This document shows, piece after piece, positions 52,060 through 60,774 of a stretch of DNA of 64,000 nt. The stretch is from Moringa oleifera. Taxonomy: Eukaryota; Streptophyta; Magnoliopsida; Brassicales; Moringaceae. Position numbers and translations under genes: made by a program. Each line of letters starts with the position of its first letter. Position 1 is the stretch's first letter. The stretch is taken from contig JAJFZO010000263.1 in assembly GCA_021397835.1 (NCBI GenBank), positions 419,501 through 483,500 on the forward strand, read 5' to 3'. The notes under the pieces were generated by a model, which searched no databases, was not told where the DNA came from, and saw nothing but the letters and a program-made list of their open reading frames with translations.

Positions 52060-53880
52060 TCCAATCCAGTTGATGAATGCGATCAAACCCAAGAACTTGC
52101 AGAAAGGGTTGGTCTATGTCCCGGTGAAGGTAAACGGGAAGGATGCAATGGCAATGTTGGATACTGGAGCTACCAACAATTTCATCATGAAAAAAAAAGT
52201 GGGAAAGCTCAGACTTAAGCTTTCTCCAGCCTCGGTCAAGTTCAAAGTAGTGAATGTTGAGGCGAAGGCAGTATGTGGAGCTACCACTAAGACCCTTGAA
52301 GTAGGCGAATGGAAAGGTACGTCCAACTTCATAATAACTTAGTTAGATTACTTTGATGTTATCTTGGGTCTAGAATTCTTCAAACAAACCAAGGCATCGG
52401 TGATGCCCCACTTAGGTGGACTACTCGTGGCTGATGAGCGAGCCCCGAGCCTAATTAGAACAGAAGCAGCAAGAGAGTTTTTGATAGATAAGAAACTGAT
52501 TGGGTTGCAATCTGCAAAGCAACTTAAGTCAGGACTGTGGTGAAGTGACGATAGTGGCAGCACTATTTAAGGCAAAATTAGATTAGGTTGTAGAGGTGCT
52601 CGACAAGATCACTAAAGTGTTGAGGGAATTCAGCGACATGATGCCACCGGAGCTCCCCAAGACATTGCCTCCGAGGACGAATCTTGATCATATAATCGAG
52701 TTACTTCTGGTTGCTAGACCCCCTGCTTAAGCACCATATCGAATGCCCCTGTTGGAACTAGCCAAACTACGGAAGCAACTAGACGAGCTATTGGAAGCAG
52801 GTTTCATTCAGCTGTCGAAGGCCCTTTATGGAGCACCTGTGCTATTCCAGCGAAAACAAAATGGCTCGCTGAGAACGTGCATTGGTTACCAAGCATAAAA
52901 CAAGGTAACGATAAAGAACAAATATCCGATGCCAAACGTTGCTGACTTTATTTGATCGATTATCAAGGGCCAAGTACTTTACAAAGCTAGATTTGCGGTC
53001 GAGATACTGGCAAGTCAGAATAACTGAGGGGGATGAAGCAAAAACCACATGCGTCATAAGGTACGACTCTTATGAGTTCATGGTGATGCCCTTCGGGCTA
53101 ACCAATGCACCTGCTACCTTCTGCAATCTTATGGATGACGTATTGTTTGAGTTTTTGGACAAATTTGTGGTAGTTTACTTGGATGACATTGTGGTCTATA
53201 GCGAGACCCTAGACAACCATGCAAACCATTTGCGGCAAGAATTGATGTAACTGCGAGAGCACCAGCTATACATCAAGAAGGAAAAATTCGAGTTTTGCAA
53301 GCAAGAAGTGCCATTCTTGGGACATTAGGTCGGGAACGGACAGATACAGATGGATGAAAGGAAAATGAAGGCCATCATGGAGTGGCCAGCCCCGCGAAAA
53401 GTTGCTGAATTGCGACCATTCCTTGGGCTCGCAAACTATTACAGACGGTTCATCAAAGGATATTCGAGCAAGAGCAACCCTTTGACGGACTTGTTAAAGA
53501 AAGATAGCCTGTGGGTGTGGACCGATGAATGCAACAAAGCTTTTGAGGGATTAAAACAAGTAGTAGCCTTGAAACCAGTACTGTCCCTATCGAACTTTGA
53601 AGAGCCATTCGAGGTAGTCACAGACGCTTCTGATCGAACATTTGGGGGTGTGTTGGTGCAGAATGGCCATCCCGTGGCATTCAAGAGTCAAAAACTCAAG
53701 GATCCAGAGCAGTGCTATTTGACTCATGAAAAGGAGATGACAGTTGTTATCCATTGCCTAGGGACATGGCGGCATTACTTGTTTGGGACAAAATTTAAGG
53801 TAATTACTGACAATGTCGCTAATACCTATTGTCGCTCACACAAAAAGCTATCTCCGAAATAAGAAAGATGGCAAGAGTTT
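52060..53880 (+). pseudogene. Ty3/gypsy retrotransposon pol fragment (protease-RT-RNase H), broken
   Basis: Partial polyprotein of a plant Ty3/gypsy (Metaviridae) element, a chromovirus-like lineage by overall look. The aspartic protease active site LDTGATNNF lies at 52157-52183. The start of reverse transcriptase is near 52728-52860; the RT palm has RYDSYEFMVMPFGLTNAPATF (about 53062-53124, quoted in two parts: RYDSYEFMVMPF, GLTNAPATF) and the catalytic YLDD at 53176-53187. The RT connection has [12 protein letters not shown] near 53420-53455. RNase H has VTDASD near 53617-53634, HEKEM and ITDN near 53805. The reading frame is interrupted by stops near 52340, 52545, 52727, 52898, 53248 and 53326, and by a shift near 52945, so no product is possible. 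Gag, integrase and LTRs are missing. The left end touches satellite at about 52058 and the right end touches 18S rDNA at about 53880, with no target duplication seen. Confidence 0.92.
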
Positions 53881-53893
53881 GTGGTAATCTTTA

Positions 53894-53929
<36 letters not shown>

Positions 53930-53947
53930 TTGGTCTTCAATGAGGAC

Positions 53948-54008
<61 letters not shown>

Positions 54009-54016
54009 TCCATCAT

Positions 54017-54047
<31 letters not shown>

Positions 54048-54173
54048 TCGGATCGCGACGATGTGGGTGGTTCGCCGCTCGCGATGTCGTGAGAAATCCA
54101 CTGAACCTTATCGTTTAGAGGAAGGAGAAGTCGTAATAAGGTTTCCGCAGGTGAACCTGTGGAAGGATCATTG
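53881..54173 (+). rRNA. 18S rRNA 3' fragment (degenerate)
   Basis: This is the last about 290 nt of a plant 18S gene, from GGTAATCTTTAAAATTTCATCG to the terminal GGAAGGATCATTG. Diagnostic plant motifs are clear, such as CCCTTTGTACACACCG and GAAGTCGTAATAAGG. Compared with the near-invariant plant sequence there are several C-to-T or G-to-A changes, for example GTAACAAGG has become GTAATAAGG, and CACACCGCCCGTC has become CACACCGTCCATC in the decoding-site region. It begins abruptly at the gypsy junction and is a pseudogene piece. Confidence 0.93.
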
Positions 54174-54622
54174 TCAAAAACTCACTCAGCAAAACGACCC
54201 ACGAAAATGTTGTAAACACACCGGTGGGGCAGAGTGCTATCAAGCGGATAGATGGGCCTTTTGCTCGTCGGATTGCAGCTCGTTTGGTGCTATTGCTGCC
54301 CATTTATACGTGTGACATGTGAGTGGTGATCTAGTTGTGCGCGTTGGTAGGTTCCATGCTCCCGCATCGAACTGTCGGATAGCACGTCGCTTTAAACTCG
54401 ACCCCAAGCCATACATTGGCTTTTCGTGGGTGACATCGAGACCTTGTGTTGCGTGCCTTCATAAAGGAAAATTTGGTGATTCGAGTTAATTGTCTTTGCG
54501 GGGCATGGGTGGAAACCTAAACCAAGCCTCATGCTCCAAACGCGGCTTGCTTCGGCATGTGGCTATTTTGGCACACAGGCGCTCGGTCGTCCCCTCGGGT
54601 GCAAAAACTGTTGCGATAGGAG
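54174..54622 (+). other. ITS1 (internal transcribed spacer 1), possibly truncated
   Basis: Sequence directly after the 18S end. Its beginning (GCAAAACGACCCACGAAAATGTT) resembles the usual angiosperm ITS1 start with CpG sites decayed to CA/TG. No 5.8S follows. Instead, sequence identical in type to the spacer tail upstream of 18S begins at about 54623. The exact junction between ITS1 and spacer sequence cannot be fixed, as the stretch 54500-54622 is unassigned. Confidence 0.7.
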
Positions 54623-54761
54623 TGGCCTCAGCCTCAGCTTGTCCAAGCGAAAGCATTTGTCCCACGTCCCATCAATTTTGAACGATGACTGCGACAGCTT
54701 TGGCCTTAGCAAGCCTTACAGCACGCTTCGGTCCTAGTTGACGCAGTGTCTCGAAGGATGT
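54623..54761 (+). other. Spacer tail (3' end of IGS / 5' ETS) upstream of 18S
   Basis: This 139-bp segment matches 63416-63554 closely (shared TTGTCCAAGCGAAAGCATTT near both starts) and lies immediately before an 18S start in both places, so it is the last part of the external transcribed spacer. The 182-bp repeats that precede the second copy are absent here. Confidence 0.85.
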
Positions 54762-55106
54762 TACCTGGTTGATCCTGCCAGTAGTCATATGCTTGTCTGA
54801 AAGATTAAGCCATGCATGTTTAGTATGAACTAACTCATACTGTGAAACTGCGAATGGCTCATTAAATCAGTTATAGTTTTTTTAATGGTACCTACTACTC
54901 GGATAACCATAGTAAATCTAGAGCTAATACATGCAACAAACCCCGACTTTTGGAAGGGGTGCATTTATTAGATAAAAGGTGGACGCAGGCTTCACCCATT
55001 GCTCTGATGATTCATGATAACTTGATGGATCACAAGGCCATCGTGCCGGTGACGCATCATTCAAATTTCTACCCTATCAACTTTCGTTGGTAAGATAGTT
55101 GCCTAC
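54762..55106 (+). rRNA. 18S rRNA 5' part (pseudogene, interrupted by LTR)
   Basis: Begins with the conserved 18S start TACCTGGTTGATCCTGCCAG and follows the plant 18S sequence for 345 nt, to the GATAGTTGCCTAC site. It carries changes at conserved places, for example CTTGTCTGAAAGATT and TGTTTAGTATGAACTAAC near 54797-54835. At 55107 the gene is broken by a solo LTR. The last five bases, CCTAC, are the target duplication repeated at 56306-56310. Confidence 0.95.
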
Positions 55107-55672
55107 TGTCAGACCCTTGAATCTGAGTGCCAAGGCATAGGCATGGTGAGTCTTGCTCCATGTTCGGACCTATAAGTGTGGAGGACCACGCTAGCAAGGT
55201 AAAAACGCATGAGTTAGAGATGAGAACGAATGCGGGAGACTTGGTGAGAAATCGAGTTTCATACTTATAGTGGCAAGATACGCTGATGAGCTGGGAATGT
55301 TGTAGAGTGAGGGATGAAGCACACAAACAGACCCACAAGCCCACTTAAGGGGAAAGCGACAGAGATGCCTCAAGCAAGCACCGACACATAGTGGTGCGAA
55401 TATGTCTAGTGATGGGAACACAGGGCAGATTTTAGGAACACAACTTAGCATGGATGGAAAGTCCAGTAAGCGAAGATATTCCACAAAGAAAGGATATGAC
55501 TATTGGCTAGAGGAAGACCGAGGCGATAGAAGGATAAGAAAGAGATGTCTATCCCAAAAGCCAAGGGAAATAAGGCTCGAGAAGAGTCCTGAACGGGAAC
55601 CACCTCCTCAAGCATATCCAAATCGATTGAAAGTGGATAAGAAGGCCTGGAGAAGACTTCAAAGGAGATGAG

Positions 55673-55899
55673 ATCCTTGACTCAAGGAGACTCCTTGCAA
55701 GAGAAGGATGCCATCCAAATATCCTTGACTCATGGAGAGTCCTTGTAGGAGAAGGATGCTATCCAAATGGAGAGTCCTTACGGGAAGATTGTGCTATCCA
55801 AATATCCTTTACTCATGGAGAGTCCTTGCGGGAGAAGGAGGGTATCCAAAAATCCTTGACTCATGGAGAGTCTTTGCGGGAGAAGGATGTTATACAAAC
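55673..55899 (+). repeat. 48-bp tandem repeat in the LTR U3 region
   Basis: About five copies of a unit beginning ATCCTTGACTCATGGAGAGT and continuing with GGGAGAAGGATGCTATCCAA. Starts are near 55673, 55721, 55803 and 55852, with a shortened copy around 55768. Repeats in U3 often contain enhancer sites, but no function can be shown here. Confidence 0.88.
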
Positions 55900-56010
55900 T
55901 ATAAAGATAAGCCTCAATGAGATAAAGATTCGTGATCAAGATTGGGTGGCCTATCTGAAAAATGTGGGATAACTAAGAGGGAGTGTTTAAGTAGGACACT
56001 CCTCAACTAG

Positions 56011-56018
56011 TATAAAAA
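56011..56018 (+). promoter_or_regulatory. LTR TATA box
   Basis: TATAAAAA about 300 bp before the LTR end and about 125 bp upstream of the AATAAA signal, the spacing expected at the U3/R boundary of a plant LTR. Confidence 0.75.
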
Positions 56019-56137
56019 GGGGGCTTGGGTTTAGTTGTAAACACATCGAGTAATACAAACTGAAGTGTGTGGGTAGCTAGAGGCTTTGGGTGCTCTTAGA
56101 GAGAGACTCTTCTTTTGTAAAGAGTTCCTTTATTATC

Positions 56138-56143
56138 AATAAA
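56138..56143 (+). terminator. LTR polyadenylation signal
   Basis: AATAAA within TATCAATAAAGG, downstream of the LTR TATA box and followed by a T-rich stretch. It is the likely 3' end signal for transcripts of the parental element. Confidence 0.65.
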
Positions 56144-56305
56144 GGTTGAGAAAGAGTTCTCGTAATATTGTCTTCTTACTTTTCTTTTGCATTGTTGGCT
56201 CTTATTCTTCTTTTGGCACGGGCTTAAAAAGTTGGGCTGGCTAGGTGGACGCATCTAGTGCCATCACACTAGAGTTACGTTGATCCCGCAACTGATGGTG
56301 TGACA

Positions 56306-56914
56306 CCTACTATGGTGGTCATGGGTGACGGAGAATTAGGGTTCGATTTCGGAGAGAGAGCCTAAAAAATGACTACCACATCCAAGGAAGGCAGTAGGCG
56401 TGCAAATTACCCAATCCTGACATGGAGAGGTAGTGATAATAAATAACAATACCGGGCTCTTCGAGTTCAGTAATTGGAATGAGTACAATCTAAATGCCTT
56501 AACGAGGATCCATTGGAGGGTAAGTCTAGTTCTAGCAGCAGCAGTAATTCCAGCTGCAATAGCGTATATTTAAGTTGTTGCAGTTAAAAAGCTCGTAGTT
56601 GGACCTTGGGATGGGTCGGTCGATCCGCCTACGGTGTGCACCGGTTGGCTTGTCCTTACTGCCGACGATGCGCTCCTAGCCTTAATTGGTCAAGTCATGC
56701 CTCCTGTGCTGTTACTTTGAAGAAATTAGAGTGCTGAAAGCAAGTCTACGTTTTGAATACATTAGCATGGGATAACATCATAGGATTTTGATCCTATTCT
56801 GTTGGCCTTCAGGATCGAAGTAATGATTAACAAGGACAGTCGAGGGCATTCGTATTTCATAGTTAGAGGTGAAATTCTTAGATTTATGAAAGACAAACAA
56901 CTGCAAAAGCATTG

Positions 56915-56946
<32 letters not shown>

Positions 56947-56992
56947 TTTGGGAGCTCGAAGACGATCAGATACCGTCCTATTCTCAACCATA
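56306..56992 (+). rRNA. 18S rRNA middle part (pseudogene), truncated at its 3' end
   Basis: Continues 18S from the LTR target site through the plant hallmark TTGTTGCAGTTAAAAAGCTC to GACGATCAGATACCGTCC and CTCAACCATA. There it stops and 5.8S sequence begins. The remaining about 780 nt of an 18S gene (full length about 1.81 kb) are missing. The otherwise near-universal CAGCMGCCGCGGTAA site reads CAGCAGCAGTAA (near 56537-56548), lost through a short deletion or changes at CpG. This gene cannot give a working small-subunit RNA. Confidence 0.95.
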
Positions 56993-57138
56993 ATGGATAT
57001 CTCGGCTCTCGCATCGATGAAAAACGTAGCGAAATGTGATACTTGGTGTGAATTGCAGAATCTCGTGAACCATCAAGTCTTTGAATGCAAGTTGTGCCCA
57101 AAGCCATTAGGCCAAGGGCACATCTGCCTAGGTGTCAA
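56993..57138 (+). rRNA. 5.8S rRNA (pseudogene, 5' truncated)
   Basis: Plant 5.8S from the GGATATCTCGGCTCTCGCAT segment to CTGCCTAGGTGTCA, lacking its first about 16 nt because it is joined directly to truncated 18S. Of the conserved plant 5.8S motifs, GAATTGCAGAATC is intact, but CGATGAAGAACG reads CGATGAAAAACG, and four CpG sites have decayed (GTGATACTT, CATCAAGTC, TGAATGCAAG, TTGTGCCC). These are the usual marks of a silenced rDNA copy. Confidence 0.95.
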
Positions 57139-57358
57139 GCACCATGGCCCCCAACCCCCCCGCATCCCTTTAGGGAGGGGAGGGACCATTGCGGAGCAAA
57201 TGTTGGCCTCCCATGCTCCTTCGGCTCGTGGTAAGCCTAAAAAAGAGCCTCGGGGGATGCCGCGTCATGGCTTGGCGGTGGTAGAGAAAGGCTCGTGCTC
57301 CCTTATGTGCGCGTCGCTTACTCGCGGCTCACGAACCAAACGATTGATCGATCAAGAT
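57139..57358 (+). other. ITS2
   Basis: Spacer of about 220 bp between 5.8S and 26S, the usual angiosperm length. It starts in the normal way after GGTGTCA and holds angiosperm-like segments such as CTCGGGGGATGCCGCGTCA. It still ends with the expected GATGCGACCCCAG boundary to 26S. Confidence 0.88.
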
Positions 57359-57743
57359 GCGACCCCAGTTCAGGCGAGACTACCCACTGAGTTTAAGCAT
57401 ATCAATAAGCAGAGGAAAAGAAGCTAACAAGGATTCCCCTAGTAACGGCGAGCGAACCGGGAAAAGCCCAGCTTGAAAATCATGAGCCCTCGGCGCCTGA
57501 ATTGTAGTCTGAAGAAGCATCCTCAACGACGGATCGAGGCCCAAGTCCCCTGAAAGGGGCACCGGAGAGGGTGAGAGCCCCGTCTTGCCCGGACCCTATC
57601 ACACCATGAGGCGCTATCTACTAGTCAGGTTGTTTGGGGATGCAGCCCCAATAAGGTGGTAAATTTTGTCAAAGGCTAAATACGGGCGAGAGACCGATAG
57701 CGAACAAGTACTGCGAGGGAAAGATGAAAAGGACTTTGAAAAA

Positions 57744-57793
<50 letters not shown>

Positions 57794-58612
57794 TGATGCA
57801 CCTCAGTCGGATGTGGATCGGCCACGAGCCGGGATGCGAATCGACGTGGATCGCGATGGTGGCCCAAGCCCGAGCCTTTGATACGCTCGTAGAGACGTCA
57901 TCGTCGAGATCTTAGTTGGTAGTGTGCACCATCGCGGTGGTGCTTCGGCACCTGTGTGCTCCCGACGTCGACCAGCGGGCTCCCCATTCGACCCGTCTTG
58001 AAACACAAACCAAGGAGTCTAATATATGTGTGAGTCAATGGGCGAGTAAACCCGTAAGGCGCAAGGAAGCTGATTGGCGTGATATAGGGGCGAAAGACTA
58101 ATCGAACCGTCTAGTAGTTGGTTCCCTCCGAAGTTTCCTTCAAGATAGCTGGAGCTTAAATGCGAGTTTTATCGGGTAAAGCCAACGATTAGAGGCATTG
58201 GGCACGCAATGCCCTTGACCTATTCTCAAACTTTAAATAAGTAGTATGGGGCAGCCGCCTCATTGAGTCGTCCCATGGAATCGAGAGTTCCAAGTGGGCC
58301 ATTTTTGGTAAGACAAATTGGCGATGCGGGATGAACCAGAAGCCGGGTTATGGTGCCCAACTACACGTTAACCTAGAACCCAAAAGGGTGTTGGTCGATT
58401 AAGACAGCACGATGGTGGTCGTGGAAGTGGAAATCTGCTAAGGAGTGCATAACAACTCACCTGCCACATCAACTAGCCTCGAAAATGGATGGCGCTGAAG
58501 TGCGCAACCTATACCCGGTCGTTAGGGCAAGGGCCAAGCCCCAATGAGTAGGAAGGCACGGTGGTCGCTGCGAAACCCGGGGCGCGAGCCTGGGCGGAAT
58601 GGCCATCAGTGT

Positions 58613-58643
<31 letters not shown>

Positions 58644-59407
58644 AAGAACTTTGAAGGCCAAAGAGGGGAAAGGTTCCATGTGAACGACACTTGCACATGG
58701 GTTAATCGATCCTAAGAGACGGGGGAAGCCTGTCAGATAGCGCCTCGGTGTGAGCTTCGAAAGCGTATCCGGTTAAAATTTTGGAACCGAGACGTGGCAG
58801 CTAACAGTAACGTTAAGGAGTCCGGAGATGTCGGCGGGGGCCCCGGAAAGAGTTATCTTTTCCGTTTAACAGCTCAACTGGAGGTAGGGTCCAACGATTG
58901 GAAGAGCACCGCACATCGCGTGGTGTCTGGTGCGCCCCCGACGGCCCTTGAAAATATGGAGGACTGAGTGCCTCCCACGTTCGATCGTACTTATAACCGC
59001 ATCAGGTCTCCAAGGTGAACATCCTCTGGTCGATGGAACAATGTAAGCAAGGGAAGTTGGTAAAATGGATCCGTAACTTCGGGAAACGAATTGGCTCTGA
59101 GGGTTGGGCACGGGGGTCCCAGTCTTGAACCCGTCGACTGTCGATGGACTGCTTGAGCTACTCCCACGGTGAGAGCGTCATCGCGTGCCCACCGAGGGAC
59201 GAACTGGGAACGGTTCCTTCGAGGGCCTTCCCCGGGCATCGAACAGCCAACTCAGAACTGGTACGAACAAGGGGAATCTAACTGTTTAATTAAAACAAAG
59301 CATTGTGATGGTTCTTGCGGATGCTCACGCAATGTGATTTCTACCCAGTGCTTTGAATGTCAAAGTGAAGAAATTCAACCAAGCACGGGTAAACAGTGGG
59401 AATAACC

Positions 59408-59454
<47 letters not shown>

Positions 59455-60008
59455 TGAATGAATGGATTAACGAGATTCCTACTGTCCTTGCCTACTATCC
59501 AATGAAACCATAGCCAAGGGAACGAGCTTGGCAGAATCAGCAGGGAAAAAGGACCTGGTTGAGCTTGACTCTAATATGACTTTGTGAAATGACTTAAGAG
59601 GTGTAGGATAACTGGGAGCCAAAAATGGTGAAAATGAAATACCACTACTTTTAACGTTATTTTACTTATTCCTTGTATCTGAGGAGGGGTGTCGCCCCTC
59701 TTTTTGGACCCAAGGTTGGCTTCGACCGGTTGATCCGGGCGGAAGACTTTGTTAGGTGGGGAGTTTGGCTGGGGCGACACATCTGTTAAAAGATAATGCA
59801 GGTGTCCTAAGATGAGCTTAATGAGAATAGAAATCTTATGTGGAACAAAAGGGTAAAAGCTTATTTGATTCTTATTTCCAATACGAATATAAACCGTGAA
59901 AGTATGGCCTATCGATCCTTTAGACCTTCGAAAGTTGAAGCCAGAGTTGTTACAAAAGTTACCATAGGGATAACTAGCTTGTGGCAGCAAAGCGTTCATA
60001 GTGACGTT

Positions 60009-60053
<45 letters not shown>

Positions 60054-60545
60054 GAATTCATCAAGTGTTGGATTGTTCACCCACCAATAGGGAATGTGAG
60101 CTAGGTTTAGACCGTCATGAGACAGGTTAGTTTTACCCTATTGATGCCCGCGCCATGATAGTAATTCAACATAGTATGAGAGGAACCGTTGATTCCCATA
60201 ATTAGTCATCGTGTTTAGTTGAAAAGCCAGTGGCGCGAAGCTACCGTGCACTGGATTATGACTGAATGCCTCTAAGTCAGAATTCGAGCTAGAAGCGATG
60301 CATGCCCCCGTCACCCGATTACCGACCTGTAGTAGGTGCCTCTCGGCCCCCAAAGGCACGTGTCGTTGGCCAAGCTTGCATAGCGGAGGAGCCTCACGGG
60401 CTGCCTTAAAGTGTGATTCCCATTGAGTGACGGGTAGAATCATTTGCAAATAACATAAATACACAACGGGGTATTATAAGTGGCAGAGTGGCCTTGCTGT
60501 CACAATCCACTGAGATTCAGCCCTTTGTGGCTTCGATTCGTCCCT
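57359..60545 (+). rRNA. 26S (25S) rRNA pseudogene with an internal deletion
   Basis: Starts GCGACCCCAGTTCAGG and ends at GGCTTCGATTCGTCCC. The length is about 3,190 nt against about 3,380 in plants. Most of the deficit is one deletion at about 58082: GATTGGCGTGA joins TATAGGGGCGAAAG, removing about 170 nt that include the conserved GACCCGAAAGATGG core segment. The sarcin-ricin loop, normally AGTACGAGAGGAACC, reads AGTATGAGAGGAACC (change at 60177). The peptidyl-transferase segment near 59546-59560, normally AGAAGACCCTGTTGAGC, reads AAAGGACCTGGTTGAGC. Such changes in invariant positions, together with the deletion, make it non-functional. Many differences are C-to-T or G-to-A at former CpG sites. 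Confidence 0.95.
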
Positions 60546-60774
60546 GCCCCCTTCTCGAACCCCCACAATAATTGTCCCTCTTTTTTTGATAATCAATGCC
60601 CCGAGGTCTGAAATATCCCTCAAGATAATGACCTGGAAAAAGAAGCAAGTCCTTTGGGCTTGCAAAGAATGAGAAACACAAGAGGAAAACACTTGGAAAC
60701 ATATTGGGAAGAATTAGGAAACCAAGTGTTACTCCAATAAAAAAAATATATATATATTTAACAGAAACTTGTCC
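60546..60774 (+). other. Intergenic spacer start (after 26S)
   Basis: Unique spacer of about 230 bp. It has a T-rich run CCCTCTTTTTTTGATAATC at about 60577-60595, which could belong to RNA polymerase I 3'-end processing, and a short AT run (AATATATATATATTTAAC near 60747-60764). The usual plant Pol I initiator (TATATA followed by AGGGG) is not seen here. Confidence 0.7.

Larger units (their letters stand above)
55107..56305 (+). mobile_element. Solo LTR of a retrotransposon inserted in 18S
   Basis: A 1,199-bp element that begins TGTCAGACC and ends GGTGTGACA, with the 5-bp inverted ends TGTCA/TGACA typical of LTRs. It is flanked by a perfect 5-bp target duplication, CCTAC (55102-55106 and 56306-56310), and removing it makes the 18S sequence continuous. 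It has the internal order of an LTR: a long U3 with a 48-bp tandem repeat, a TATA box at 56011, a transcribed part and AATAAA at 56138. No second LTR, primer-binding site or coding domain is present, so it is a solo LTR left by recombination between two LTRs. The family cannot be named. The same LTR starts at 63901 in the next unit. Confidence 0.93.

Noticed and set aside
55402..55671. 89-codon frame inside the LTR
   Set aside because: Lies in the U3 part of a solo LTR, has no known domain, and is low-complexity and rich in charged residues.
55107..56305. Possibility that the 1.2-kb insert is a small two-LTR (TRIM) element
   Set aside because: The start sequence TGTCAGACC does not recur inside, and there is only one TATA/AATAAA set, so a solo LTR fits better.
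56912..57427. 171-codon open frame
   Set aside because: Runs across 18S, 5.8S, ITS2 and the start of 26S; it is rRNA sequence, not protein.
59571..60080. 169-codon minus-strand frame
   Set aside because: Antisense to 26S rRNA sequence; no protein similarity.
57359..60545. Functional 26S gene
   Set aside because: The missing core segment at 58082 and changes in the sarcin-ricin loop and peptidyl-transferase region rule out function.
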